DNA of 64,000 nucleotides from Nocardioides sp. WS12 (GCF_014108865.1 NZ_CP053928.1:5107067-5171066); one strand, 5' to 3'. Positions 40,510 to 49,602 are shown, counted from the stretch's first letter. Notes: generated by a model from the sequence alone, not told the origin. A program made the numbers and translations.

Positions 40510-41898
40510 TCAACCCGCGGGAAGTGCTGGCACCACCAGCTGGACGCCGTAGATCTCGCCGTCAGGCCGGATCCACAACTCGACGACCGCACCGTCGTCA
40601 CAGCCGACCAGATTCTTGACCTGGAGCCGGACGATGTCGTCGCCGGCCTGCGCGAACCGTTTCGGCAGCGACGCCGGGGTCGTGTCCCTCCGCCACGAAC
40701 AGGTCGCCGGCCCGGCTGCGACGACGATGTCCCGCTTCTCCTGGAACAGCGCGCCGAGCGGGTCGATCCCGCAGTCGGGGTACCCGAGACCCGAGCACCC
40801 GGCCCAGCCGAATCGCTCCTCGGGCCTGTCGTTCCAGGGGGACGTGAACCCAGCGAGGAAGTTGCGGACCCGGTCGGCGAACCGGGGAACGTCGTCCTTG
40901 CCCCGCGCCCAGGCGAGGAACTCTCGGGCCGACTGCGCCCGGCCAGCGGTCGGTGGCTCGATCGGCGGCGGCGACGCGGCCGGTGCGCCTTCCAGCGACA
41001 TCGAGATGACGTTGATGCGGCCTTCTCCGTCGTACGTCCAGAAGACGGACAGGCCCGGGCAGGCCGGTCGTCCCGCCGCGATGGTCAGGATGAAGGACGA
41101 GTGCGTGCCCGGACACTCCTCATCCACGACCAGCAGTTCAGGCGACACAGCCTGTCCGCCTCGTGTCCACGTGCGGGTCGCGAGGTCCCGGAGCAGCGCG
41201 GGAACGGCGTGACAGGTGGCGCCGTCGCACACAGTCCAGGCGGCGGCCTTCGGATCCGTCAGGTCAGCGGCGTCGACGGTGACACTGCGGTTGCTCTGCC
41301 CCGGACCCCAGAAGGCGAGCCGGACCTGGTCTGTGAACTCCGGCGCCGGCCCCAACCCGCGCGCGAACCGCAGCAGCTTCCAGGCGTCGAGCCAGGAGTC
41401 GTAGCAACCCTCGGTCCGTGCCGGCGCCGTCACCCACACGGTCACGGAGTCCCACTTCTCCGTCGGCAGCGGAGCCCCGGGGCCAGGGCTCGTGCCAGCC
41501 ACGACGTCGCGCAGCGAGCAATCCGTCGGGCGCTCGACCACGTCCACCTCGACGCCGCGCGCCTCGAGGTCGGCCACGGCATCCGCCCGGTCGAAGCCGA
41601 GGTACGACGGCATCTGGCCGGCCTCAAAGGCGTGCTCCGTCTCCACCGGATCACCCGTCGGCCGCGGAGCCGGATCTGGCGACATACCGGCCTGCCGGCC
41701 CAACGCCCACGCTGTCAGGCCGACGACCAACACCAGGACCGCCGCAGCCGCCACCGGACTGACCCAGCGCCGCCGATGCAGGGCGTCCGGATCGGGCATG
41801 CCCGTGAGCGTCAGCGGCGCGTGCTCCACCACCTCCACTGTTGCCGCTGCATTCGCCAGGAGCCGCCGGGCCACGCCCTCGTCGATCGGGTCGGTCAT
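40510..41898 (-). CDS. membrane protein coupled to an ECF sigma factor, PASTA-like segment
   Basis: A 462-residue protein. About 45 cytoplasmic residues (MTDPIDEGVARRLLANAAAT) precede one transmembrane helix (SPVAAAAVLVLVVGLTAWAL). The outer part starts with a PASTA-like stretch (MPSYLGFDRADAVADLEARG) and continues with a Cys-containing domain (eight or more Cys) of unknown fold. Its start overlaps the sigma-factor stop (ATGA), the usual arrangement for an anti-sigma or signal-sensing partner, although no zinc-binding ZAS motif (HxxxCxxC) is visible in the short cytoplasmic part. Function inferred from context only. Confidence 0.65.
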   Translation of the reverse strand: MTDPIDEGVARRLLANAAATVEVVEHAPLTLTGMPDPDALHRRRWVSPVAAAAVLVLVVGLTAWALGRQAGMSPDPAPRPTGDPVETEHAFEAGQMPSYLGFDRADAVADLEARGVEVDVVERPTDCSLRDVVAGTSPGPGAPLPTEKWDSVTVWVTAPARTEGCYDSWLDAWKLLRFARGLGPAPEFTDQVRLAFWGPGQSNRSVTVDAADLTDPKAAAWTVCDGATCHAVPALLRDLATRTWTRGGQAVSPELLVVDEECPGTHSSFILTIAAGRPACPGLSVFWTYDGEGRINVISMSLEGAPAASPPPIEPPTAGRAQSAREFLAWARGKDDVPRFADRVRNFLAGFTSPWNDRPEERFGWAGCSGLGYPDCGIDPLGALFQEKRDIVVAAGPATCSWRRDTTPASLPKRFAQAGDDIVRLQVKNLVGCDDGAVVELWIRPDGEIYGVQLVVPALPAG

Positions 41899-42368
41899 GA
41901 CGTCTCCTCGGCAGCGACGAGCGGGGCGAGCGCAGCCAGCGCCCGGGAGGTGCGGGACTTGACCGTGCCCGGCGCGACACCCAGCGCCAGCGCGGTGTCC
42001 CGTTCGGACAGGTCGGCGAAGTAGCGGAGCACGAGCACCTCGCGGTGGTCAGAGCTCATCGCGCCCAGGGCCCGACGCACGGCGATGCCCTCGGCCCACT
42101 CCGGGTCGGCGGCTGCCGTTTCCGGCAGTTCCTCCGTCGGCAGCTCGCCGTTCCAGCGACGGTTGCGGGCGTCGTACAAGGTCGTCACGAGGACGCGATG
42201 GACGTACGCATCGGGGTGATCGGCGCGGACCACCTTGCGCCACGAGCGGTAGCACTTCAGCAACGCGCTCTGCACGACGTCCTCGGCGTCGGCCGACGGG
42301 CAGCCCAGGAGGACGGCCGTCCGCACCAGCCGCGGGCGCCGCTGCGCGACGTACGTGCTGAAGTCCAT
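41895..42368 (-). CDS. ECF sigma factor, SigE-family (SigM/Streptomyces SigE type)
   Basis: A 157-residue ECF RNA-polymerase sigma factor. Region 2 is RTAVLLGCPSADAEDVVQSA then LLKCYRSWRKVVRADHPDAY. Region 4 is MSSDHREVLVLRYFADLSER then ALALGVAPGTVKSRTSRALA. The DFSTYVAQRRPRLVR start is typical of the group annotated 'SigE family'. ATG 42368 is preferred over the upstream GTG (42392) because GAGGAG lies 5-6 bases ahead of it. It is encoded just before, and overlapping, a membrane protein likely to control it. Its target promoters cannot be read from the window. Confidence 0.9.
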   Translation of the reverse strand: MDFSTYVAQRRPRLVRTAVLLGCPSADAEDVVQSALLKCYRSWRKVVRADHPDAYVHRVLVTTLYDARNRRWNGELPTEELPETAAADPEWAEGIAVRRALGAMSSDHREVLVLRYFADLSERDTALALGVAPGTVKSRTSRALAALAPLVAAEETS

Positions 42369-42505
42369 CGGGCTCCTCGGAGTCGGGGTCACTCAGTGTG
42401 ACCGCCGAGGCCTCCCGTTCGGTTCCGAACCAGCGGTTCACGCTCCCATCCACAGGCGCCGGGAGGCGCGGTGTGGGCGCAGGGCCTGCGGGAGACCTGA
42501 TCGGG

Positions 42506-43495
42506 ATGGACAACATCGACGGACTACTGGATCGCCAGGACGGAGTGATCAGCCGACGGCAGGCGCTGACGTGCGGGCTCACCCCCACCGATGTCGCCCG
42601 ACGCCTGCGCAGGCGCGAGTGGACGCCCGTCCACGACGGCGTCTATGTGCTGCACACCGGGCCGCTGACCTGGCAACAGCGAGCCTGGGCGGCGGTTCTC
42701 GCATGCTGGCCCGCGGCGTTGTCGGGCGAGTCGGCCCGCCGAGCCCACGAGGGCCCGGGGCGCCGAGCAGGCAGCACCGATGCACCCATTGAGATCGTCG
42801 TCGCGCATCGGCGCAAGGCACGGGCACCCGACGGCGTGACGGTCACCCGGGCGCGCGGGTTCGAGCCGATCATCCAGTGGAACCTGAGTCCACCCAGGGT
42901 CCGGTACGACGAAGCGATCATCACGATCGCCGACGCTGCTCGCGACGACCTCGCTGCGATCGCCGTCATCGCGGACGCGTGCGGAGGCCGGCGAACCACG
43001 GCGACGCGACTCCTCGCCGCCATGGAGCGGACACCCCGTCTCGCTCGGCGGGTCTGGCTCTCAGGCATCGTCCGCGACGTGGCCGAGGGCTCCTGCTCGG
43101 TGCTCGAACACGCCTATCTCACGCGGGTCGAGCAGCCGCACGGACTACCGCGCGGCCTTCGGCAGGTCGTCGCACTCGATGCCGGCGGGCGCCGGATGTT
43201 CCGGGACGTCGTGTATGGCGGGGCTCGACCCCGCTGGCGTCAGATCGTCGAACTCGACGGACGTCTCTGGCACGACTCGACCGCTGCGCGCGATCGGGAC
43301 ATGGAGCGCGACCTCGACGCGGCGCTCGACCTCGAGGACACCGTGCGGCTCGGGTACGGGCAGGTGCTCGGGCGGCCTTGCAGGACGGCCGCGAAGCTCG
43401 GTCGGCTTCTGCAACTCAGGGGGTGGGCCGGTTCCGCGACTCCGTGCCCAGACTGCCAAAAACCAGATTGGGGAACTTCTGATCAAGCAGGCTGA
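42506..43495 (+). CDS. AbiEi-antitoxin/DUF559-like protein
   Basis: A 329-residue protein. The N-terminus (DGLLDRQDGVISRRQALTCG, then REWTPVHDGVYVLHTGPLTW) is the winged-helix pattern of type IV AbiEi-family antitoxin-like proteins common in actinobacteria. The C-terminal half (GLRQVVALDAGGRRMFRDVV, IVELDGRLWHDSTAARDRDM, RDLDAALDLEDTVRLGYGQV) follows a DUF559/Vsr-like nuclease fold with the usual Asp...Glu residues. No toxin gene (AbiEii) is adjacent. Such standalone genes are frequent and of unknown role. The stop lies inside a 45-base perfect palindrome shared with the convergent etfD end. Confidence 0.72.
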   Translation: MDNIDGLLDRQDGVISRRQALTCGLTPTDVARRLRRREWTPVHDGVYVLHTGPLTWQQRAWAAVLACWPAALSGESARRAHEGPGRRAGSTDAPIEIVVAHRRKARAPDGVTVTRARGFEPIIQWNLSPPRVRYDEAIITIADAARDDLAAIAVIADACGGRRTTATRLLAAMERTPRLARRVWLSGIVRDVAEGSCSVLEHAYLTRVEQPHGLPRGLRQVVALDAGGRRMFRDVVYGGARPRWRQIVELDGRLWHDSTAARDRDMERDLDAALDLEDTVRLGYGQVLGRPCRTAAKLGRLLQLRGWAGSATPCPDCQKPDWGTSDQAG

Positions 43496-43511
43496 TCAGA
43501 AGTTCCCCAAT
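43467..43511. terminator. 45-base perfect palindrome between convergent genes
   Basis: A 19-base perfect stem (ATTGGGGAACTTCTGATCA and its complement) surrounds a 7-base loop. The left arm codes for the last residues of the plus-strand gene, whose TGA starts the right arm; the etfD stop lies six bases further on. It can terminate both transcripts. No U-run is seen on either side. Confidence 0.75.
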
Positions 43512-43516
43512 ACCGA

Positions 43517-46500
43517 TCAGAGATCGAAGAGCGAACCCGTCTCGTTGATGTCCACGTCGGTGCGGGGCTGGTTGGCCTCGCCGGACGACGCGGCCGGAGG
43601 CGCCGCCGGGGCGGGCTTCTCCTCCGCAACAAGCTCTTCGGCAGCAGGCTCCTCGGCAGCAGGCTCGGCTGCTTCGGGCTCAGCCTCGACAACCGGCTCG
43701 GCCGCGGCAACCGGCTCGGCCTCGACCGGAGCAGCCACGGGGGCCGGCGTCGCTGCCGGGGCAGCCGGCTCCGGAGCCACGATGTCGAACAGCGACCCAC
43801 CCGAGGGGATCTCCGCCGACGGCGTCGGTGCAGCAGCGGGCGCCGCGGGCGCGGCTGCCTTGGGCTCCTCGACCACCGGCGCCGGGGCGGGCTCGGGCTC
43901 GGCAGCCTTCTCCTCGACCACGGGGGTCGGGGCGGCAGCAGCCGGGGCGGGCTCGGGTGCTGCGATGTCGAACAGCGACCCACCGGACGGGATCTCCGCC
44001 GACGGCGTCGGTGCAGCAGCGGGCGTCGCGGGAGCAGCAGGCTCGGCGGCCTTGGCCGGTTCAGCGGCCTTCGGTGCCTCCGCGGCGGCCTCAGGTGCCG
44101 CAGGTGCAGCGGTCTCCGTCGGAGCGACGTCGAACAATGACCCACCCGCGCCCAGGTCCGCGACGGGCTTGGCCTCCGCCGGAGCCGGCTTGGCCTCCGC
44201 CGGAGCGGCAGGTGCCGGAGCGGCAGGTGCCGCGGCGGCGGGCGCCGCCGGAGCAGGGGTGTCGAAGAGCGAACTCGAGTCGTCGAACAGCGATCCGCCC
44301 GAAGCCGGCTTGGTCTCCGGCTCGGCCGCGGCCGGAGCCGGGGTGGCGGCCGGCGCGGGCGTGTCGAACATCGAACTCGAGTCGTCGAACAGCGATCCGC
44401 CCGAAGCCGGCTTGGTCTCCGGCTCGGCCGCGGCCGGAGCCGGGGTGGCAGCTGGCGCAGGCGTGTCGAACATCGAGTCCGGGTTGTCGAACATCGAGCC
44501 ACCGGCCGGTGCAGCCTTGGCCTCGGGAGCGGCCTCGACTGCAGGCGCCACGGGAGCAACCTCGGTGTCGGCGGTCGCGGCGGCGATGGCGGTCCCGGCC
44601 GGCGAGGACGTCTTGGCCGCGGGAGCACTGACCGGCGTACCTTCGCCGGGCTTGAGCTTGGTGGCTTGCTCACCCTTGACCGACGCGAGCAGCATTTGCG
44701 CGACGTCGAGGACCTCGACCTCTTCGCGAGCCTCGCCATCGGCCTGCATCTTGGTGAGGCCGTCGGAGATCATCACGCGACAGAAGGGGCAACCGACGGC
44801 GATCTGGTCGGCCTTCGTCCCGACCGCCTCAGCGGTGCGGTTGAGGTTGATCCGCTCACCGATGGTCTCTTCCATCCACATGCGGGCGCCACCGGCGCCA
44901 CAGCAGAAGGACTTCTCCTTGTTGCGTTCCATCTCGGCGAACTCGGCGCCGGGCAGGATCTCCAGGAGGTCGCGCGGCGGCGTGTAGACCTGGTTGTGGC
45001 GGCCCAGGAAGCAGGGGTCGTGGTAGGTGATCTTGCGTTCGTGCGCACCGGCCCCCTCGGCCACCGGGGTCAGCTTGCCCTCGCGCACGAGGCGGTTGAG
45101 CAGCTGCGTGTGGTGGATGACCTCGAGCTCGATGCCGAGCTCGCGGTACTCGTTCTTGAGGGTGTTCATGCAGTGCGGGCAGGTCGAGACGACCTTCTTC
45201 GCACGGGCCTCGGTCAGCGTCTCGATGTTCTGCTGGGCCAGGCCCTGGAACACGAACTCGTTGCCGGCGCGGCGCGCGGAGTCACCGGTGCAGGTCTCGC
45301 CATTGCCGAGTACGCCGAAGGAGACGCCGGCGAGGTCGAGCAACTCGGCCACGGCGCGGGTCGTCTTCTTCGCACGGTCTTCGTAGGCACCGGCGCAGCC
45401 GACCCAGAACAGCCAGTCGACCTCGTCGAGCGTCTCGATCGAGTCACCGACGACCTTGACGTCGAACGGCAGGCCCTTGGCCCAGTCGAGGCGGACCGTG
45501 GGCGACATGTTCCACGGGTTGCCCTTGTTCTCCAGGCCCTTGAAGAGGCCGTTGAGCTCGGAGGGGAAGTTCGACTCGACGAGCACCTGATAGCGGCGCA
45601 TGTCGACGATGTGGTCGACGTGCTCGATGTCCACAGGGCACTGCTGGACGCAGGCACCGCAGTTGGTGCAGCCCCACAGCGCGTCCTCGTCGATGACGAA
45701 GTCGCCACCCTCGGGGTTGTAGAACCACTCGCCCTTGTCGGCGTCGGCGTTGCCGATGAGCACCTTGTCGGCCGCACCGTCGACGCCACCGGCAGCGGCG
45801 TACGCCTGCTCGCGCAGGGCCATCATCATCAGCTTGGGCGAGAGCGGCTTCTCGGTGTTCCACGCGGGGCACTGCGACTGGCAGCGACCACACTCGGTAC
45901 AGGTGGTGAAGTCGAGCAGGTCCTTCCAGGAGAAGTCCCAGATGGAGCCGGCGCCGAGGACGGCGTCCTCATCGAGGTCATCGACGTCGTCGAGGGTGAT
46001 CGGCTTGCCGCCGACGGTCAGCGGCTTGACGGCTCCGAGCGCGGTGCTGCCGTCGTCCTCACGCTTGAACCAGATGTTGAACCAGGCGGTGAAGCGGTGC
46101 CAGGCCACGCCCATGGTCAGGTTGGTCGAGATGACGATCAGCCAGATCATCGCGGAGGTGATCTTGAACATCGCGATGGCGAAGATGATGTTCTCGAGCG
46201 ACCCGATGGAGTCGTGGCCGGTCGGGTAGAGGTTGCCGACGTACTGCGAGATCGGGAAGTGGGCACCGGTCGCGTGCTCGGCGTGCTCGCCGCCGTGGGC
46301 CTGGGCGAGGTTGTACTCGGCACCGCGGATGAACAGGATCGCGGCGCTCTCCAGGAGCACCATCGCCTCGACGAAGAAGGCCTGCCACATGGTGGAGCCG
46401 AAGAACCGGCTCTTGCGGCCGAGCTTCGAGGGCAGGTGGGTGAGCCGGTAGTAGATCAGCGGGATGATCGCGAGCGCACCGAGGAGGCCGAGGATCTCGG

Positions 46501-46840
46501 CGGTCCATTCGTAGACGACCCACTTGCCGATGATCGGGATCGTCCACTCGGGATCCCACAGCTGCGGGAAGGCCGCGGCAACCGCAGTGGAGAGGAAGAG
46601 GAACGCGGCGAACGCGAACCAGTGCAGGATGCCGACCCAGGTCCACTGGAGCATCCGCGTGTGGAGGAACGTCTCCTTGACCATGGTCACCGTGCGGCCG
46701 ACGGGGTTGCCCATCCGGCCAGGAGCCGGCTGGCCGCGGCGGATCACGCCGAGCATCGAGCGAACGGCACGGGTGGTCAGCGCAATCGCGACGACCGAGA
46801 CCGCCAGTGACACCACGATCGCAATGGTCTGGAAGGACAT
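43517..46840 (-). CDS. etfD: EtfD-like membrane Fe-S oxidoreductase with long repetitive tail
   Basis: About 1107 residues, far longer than Rv0338c/EtfD of M. tuberculosis (882). The N-terminal membrane part has about five helices with haem-type His (ILHWFAFAAFLFLSTAVAAA). Two 4Fe-4S motifs follow (CTECGRCQSQCPAW and CTNCGACVQQCPVDI), then CCG-type cysteine domains (FCCGAGGARMW; CPFCRVMISDG), as in heterodisulfide-reductase subunits. The family passes electrons from acyl-CoA dehydrogenases via EtfBA to quinone, which ties it to fadE5 here. From about residue 725 a Pro/Ala/Glu-rich tail carries ten S(L/M)FD motifs and ends GSLFDL. ATG 46840 has GAGGAG nine bases ahead; a GTG at 46861 is possible. 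Confidence 0.9.
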   Translation of the reverse strand: MSFQTIAIVVSLAVSVVAIALTTRAVRSMLGVIRRGQPAPGRMGNPVGRTVTMVKETFLHTRMLQWTWVGILHWFAFAAFLFLSTAVAAAFPQLWDPEWTIPIIGKWVVYEWTAEILGLLGALAIIPLIYYRLTHLPSKLGRKSRFFGSTMWQAFFVEAMVLLESAAILFIRGAEYNLAQAHGGEHAEHATGAHFPISQYVGNLYPTGHDSIGSLENIIFAIAMFKITSAMIWLIVISTNLTMGVAWHRFTAWFNIWFKREDDGSTALGAVKPLTVGGKPITLDDVDDLDEDAVLGAGSIWDFSWKDLLDFTTCTECGRCQSQCPAWNTEKPLSPKLMMMALREQAYAAAGGVDGAADKVLIGNADADKGEWFYNPEGGDFVIDEDALWGCTNCGACVQQCPVDIEHVDHIVDMRRYQVLVESNFPSELNGLFKGLENKGNPWNMSPTVRLDWAKGLPFDVKVVGDSIETLDEVDWLFWVGCAGAYEDRAKKTTRAVAELLDLAGVSFGVLGNGETCTGDSARRAGNEFVFQGLAQQNIETLTEARAKKVVSTCPHCMNTLKNEYRELGIELEVIHHTQLLNRLVREGKLTPVAEGAGAHERKITYHDPCFLGRHNQVYTPPRDLLEILPGAEFAEMERNKEKSFCCGAGGARMWMEETIGERINLNRTAEAVGTKADQIAVGCPFCRVMISDGLTKMQADGEAREEVEVLDVAQMLLASVKGEQATKLKPGEGTPVSAPAAKTSSPAGTAIAAATADTEVAPVAPAVEAAPEAKAAPAGGSMFDNPDSMFDTPAPAATPAPAAAEPETKPASGGSLFDDSSSMFDTPAPAATPAPAAAEPETKPASGGSLFDDSSSLFDTPAPAAPAAAAPAAPAPAAPAEAKPAPAEAKPVADLGAGGSLFDVAPTETAAPAAPEAAAEAPKAAEPAKAAEPAAPATPAAAPTPSAEIPSGGSLFDIAAPEPAPAAAAPTPVVEEKAAEPEPAPAPVVEEPKAAAPAAPAAAPTPSAEIPSGGSLFDIVAPEPAAPAATPAPVAAPVEAEPVAAAEPVVEAEPEAAEPAAEEPAAEELVAEEKPAPAAPPAASSGEANQPRTDVDINETGSLFDL
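44271..44474. repeat. tandem 102-base repeat inside the etfD tail
   Basis: Two nearly identical 102-base units (44271-44372 and 44373-44474) encode 34-residue repeats containing GGSLFDDSSS and MFDTPAPAATPAP. The unit length keeps the frame. A further pair of related segments with SAEIPSGGSLFDI lies near 43781 and 43964, 183 bases apart. Confidence 0.8.
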
Positions 46841-46977
46841 CTCGAACAGCTCCTCGTCCACAGGGGGCTCAGCGTGCGCACACGAGTGCGCGCGTCGAGC
46901 CTATTGCCACCGGCCGGTTTCGCGGATGAAAGGCAACCCTTACCCGCGCCGCCCGCAACAGGCTCGCGCCCAGCATC

Positions 46978-46991
46978 TTACCGGTCGGTAA
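46978..46991. promoter_or_regulatory. TTACCG-GT-CGGTAA dyad upstream of etfD
   Basis: A perfect 6+2+6 palindrome lies 138 bases before the etfD start and about 75 bases upstream of a TAGGCT hexamer (minus strand, 46903-46898), the best -10 candidate for etfD. It matches the TTAC-N6-GTAA pattern seen before fadE5. It is also only 26 bases past the stop of the upstream minus-strand gene. Confidence 0.45.
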
Positions 46992-47016
46992 CTTGCCCCG
47001 GGACGTGACGATCGCC

Positions 47017-49602
47017 TCAGGAGATGGTGAGTGCGGTGACCTTTCCGGCGGCCGAGAAGGTGACCGTCACGGGCACCCGGGCCCGGGTCGACGTCTTCGC
47101 GCAGAAGACGTACGACGTCCCGCGGCGCTGGTAGGGCTGACCGACGGCCTTCAACACCGACCCGGTCGTCATCCCGACCTTGACCACCTGCTGCACCGTG
47201 CTCGTGCTGGGGCGCAGTGCGGCGTTGCGGCACGAGTCGGCCTTGATGCCGGAGGTCCGCTCCCACATCTGCAGGTACGCCTCGGCGCCGCGCGCCATGT
47301 CGTCGACGATCTTGCTGCCGTCGCCAGCCTGCTGCTTCTCCGCGACCTGGCGCAGGTCCTCGACCCAGTCCGGGTAGAGCCCGTACTGCGCGACACCGTC
47401 GACGTTGATGTCCCAGGTGCGCTGGCCGGCCTGCTGCTTGCCGATGCTCACCCCGCCGAGGCCCGTGAACGGGTAGCGGACCGGGTTGGTCACGCCGGCG
47501 CCGCGCGGGTTGCCCTGCGCACCGAGGCCGTTGATGTCCGCCCCGAAACCGAAGCCGAAGTAGTAGCGCGGGTCCGCCCAGCCGAGGTGGCGGCGCCACT
47601 TCTCGACGAAGCCGGTCGAGTCGCCCGCGTACGGCGTGATGAAGCCGCCGGCCTTGTAGATCCGCGGGTAGGTGTCGGGCGTGGACCACGAGTGGCTGGA
47701 GATCACGCCCGGGTAGCGGAGTTCCTCGATCACGTCCATCGACGCCGCCCGCGCCTTCACGGAGAGGTGGTCGGGGTCGAACACCATCTGCCGCTGGGCC
47801 AGGCCCTTGATCGTGTGCACGCCCAGGTCCGTCAGGCCGCGCTTGTTGCAGTGCGCTGGCTGGGGATACAGCGGGAGCGCCGGCAGGACGCCGAGGAGTT
47901 GGCCGATCGCGCCGAACAGCGCGTCCTGCTGGCCGGCGGTGATGTCGGGCAGCGTGATCTGCGGGTTGTCGGCGGACTCCCCGTCCGCGGGCTCGCAGTG
48001 CTCCATCGCCCAGAACGACCCGGTCTCGAGGAAGTTGGCGGCGTTGACGACGACGCCCACCTCGCCGGCGTCTCCGGCCACTCCGGCGAGCGCGTTGTCG
48101 AACTTGTTGACCAGCTCCATTTGGCGAACACCCAGCGCGTGCATCTCGTTGAGGTTCGCGTCGATCTCCGCCGTCGTACACGCGGGGAAGTCCTTGCCAA
48201 GCAACTTCTTGTAGGTGCAGCCGAACGGGATGGAGGTCTCGATCCCCATCACCACGGCCATCTTCCCGGAGTTGATGACACTCCGCGCCGCGAACGGGTC
48301 CTTCACGATCCGGTAGAAGCCCTTGCCCGGGCCACCGAACTGGGCGTCGATGTAGGACTGCATGGTCACCATGTCGGCGGCCTGCAGCCGGATCGAGTCC
48401 ATGTCGTCGCAGGAGTTCTTCTTGAGCGGATAGAGCTGGCACAGCTTGTTGTTCTCGACGAGCAGGTTGACGAACAACCGCTGGCCGCCGCGCCAGGCCC
48501 GCTCCAGCCAGCGGTAGTACGTGCCCTCGTGGGTCAGCGACTCCGGCGCCGGCCAGTCCTTGAAGGTCGGCCAGCCCACCGGGTCATGGGACGCCTTCCC
48601 GGACAGCACCGCTTCGAGCAGCGCTCCGTTGCCGCCGGTGGCGGTGTGGTCGGGGCAGTCGACCAGGGCGTACGGCGCTCCGTACTGGTGCCAGGGGCGG
48701 CCACAGTGCACCTTGCCGCCGAGGAACTCGAAGGCCATGCCGTGGGTGTGGGCGTCCACGAACCCGCGCACTTCCTGGTACGACGACGCGCCTGCGAACG
48801 GGTCGCCGGAGATGTTGATGCCCGCCTCCGGGTACGCCGGGCAGCCGGTCGCGAGGGCCAATTGGAAGGGCGTGCCGGCGCTGCTCCCGGCGAGCTTGCC
48901 GCCGGACACGACCGTGAGTTGCTTGTCGGCCGCGATCTGGAAGAGGAAGCCACCGACCACCTTCGTGACCGTCCAGTCGGCCGCCGGGGTCGGCTTGGCT
49001 GCGATCGCCACCGAACCGTTCGTCGCCAGCGTCACCTCGCCGGGCTCGGTGTGCAGCAGGTAGCCGCCCAGCCGGGTCGCCTTGAAGTAGAACCGCGCCG
49101 CGGACGCCAGCGGGACCGCGGTGGCGCCGAGGACCGTCCCGGTGCGGGTGACGTAGCGCCCGGACGCGGTCTTCAAGGTGTAGCACCCACCGGCCATGGC
49201 GTAGCGGTCACCCGGCACGGCCTGGCGCGACGGGTAGGCCGGAACCTTCACCAGCACAGGGTCGGGGAGTGCCCGCTCGCGTTCGACGTAGGCCTCGGAG
49301 GCGGTCCGCTCGAGCGAGGTCGTGGGATCGACCACGTTGTCACCGACGGCCAGACCGCGGGACACGTCGTTCTTCGTGGCGGGGTCGTTGTGGTCGTGCG
49401 CGGGCAGCACGGAGTCGTCGTGGGGCAGGCCGCGGTCGGACCGGGCCTGCTCCGATGCGACGGCCAGGGTCGTCGTACCGCCGCCGGAGGCGACGGGGAT
49501 GGCGAGGGCCGTCCCGATCACGGCGAGGGCGGCGATCACGGCGAGCCCGACGCGCTGCCCCGAGTTGCCGGCTTCCGGCTCCCGACGTCGTTCGATCATC
49601 AC
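47017..49602 (-). CDS. large exported amidohydrolase/M19 dipeptidase-like protein
   Basis: An 861-residue protein with an N-terminal signal anchor (GLAVIAALAVIGTALAIPVA) and a lectin- or FV-like beta region (CYTLKTASGRYVTRTGTVLG to LFQIAADKQLTVV). The catalytic-type domain starts with RGFVDAHTHGMAFEFLGG (the HxH metal site of amidohydrolases) and later has VFDPDHLSVKARAASMDVIE and PGVISSHSWSTPDTY, which fit the renal-dipeptidase (M19) barrel. Similar genes are often annotated as 'coagulation factor 5/8 type domain protein'. The substrate is unknown. The GTG (49602) or ATG (49599) start follows GGAGATC. Confidence 0.7.
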   Translation of the reverse strand: MMIERRREPEAGNSGQRVGLAVIAALAVIGTALAIPVASGGGTTTLAVASEQARSDRGLPHDDSVLPAHDHNDPATKNDVSRGLAVGDNVVDPTTSLERTASEAYVERERALPDPVLVKVPAYPSRQAVPGDRYAMAGGCYTLKTASGRYVTRTGTVLGATAVPLASAARFYFKATRLGGYLLHTEPGEVTLATNGSVAIAAKPTPAADWTVTKVVGGFLFQIAADKQLTVVSGGKLAGSSAGTPFQLALATGCPAYPEAGINISGDPFAGASSYQEVRGFVDAHTHGMAFEFLGGKVHCGRPWHQYGAPYALVDCPDHTATGGNGALLEAVLSGKASHDPVGWPTFKDWPAPESLTHEGTYYRWLERAWRGGQRLFVNLLVENNKLCQLYPLKKNSCDDMDSIRLQAADMVTMQSYIDAQFGGPGKGFYRIVKDPFAARSVINSGKMAVVMGIETSIPFGCTYKKLLGKDFPACTTAEIDANLNEMHALGVRQMELVNKFDNALAGVAGDAGEVGVVVNAANFLETGSFWAMEHCEPADGESADNPQITLPDITAGQQDALFGAIGQLLGVLPALPLYPQPAHCNKRGLTDLGVHTIKGLAQRQMVFDPDHLSVKARAASMDVIEELRYPGVISSHSWSTPDTYPRIYKAGGFITPYAGDSTGFVEKWRRHLGWADPRYYFGFGFGADINGLGAQGNPRGAGVTNPVRYPFTGLGGVSIGKQQAGQRTWDINVDGVAQYGLYPDWVEDLRQVAEKQQAGDGSKIVDDMARGAEAYLQMWERTSGIKADSCRNAALRPSTSTVQQVVKVGMTTGSVLKAVGQPYQRRGTSYVFCAKTSTRARVPVTVTFSAAGKVTALTIS

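Noticed and set aside
42506..43495. Complete type IV toxin-antitoxin pair
   Set aside because: Only the AbiEi-like gene is present; no AbiEii nucleotidyltransferase gene is adjacent.
43828..44631. Pro/Arg-rich plus-strand frame within the etfD tail
   Set aside because: Product of low-complexity GC repeats; the minus strand carries the real repeats.
44666..46810. 714-codon plus-strand frame opposite etfD
   Set aside because: Shadow frame; etfD has Fe-S and membrane motifs in the other direction.
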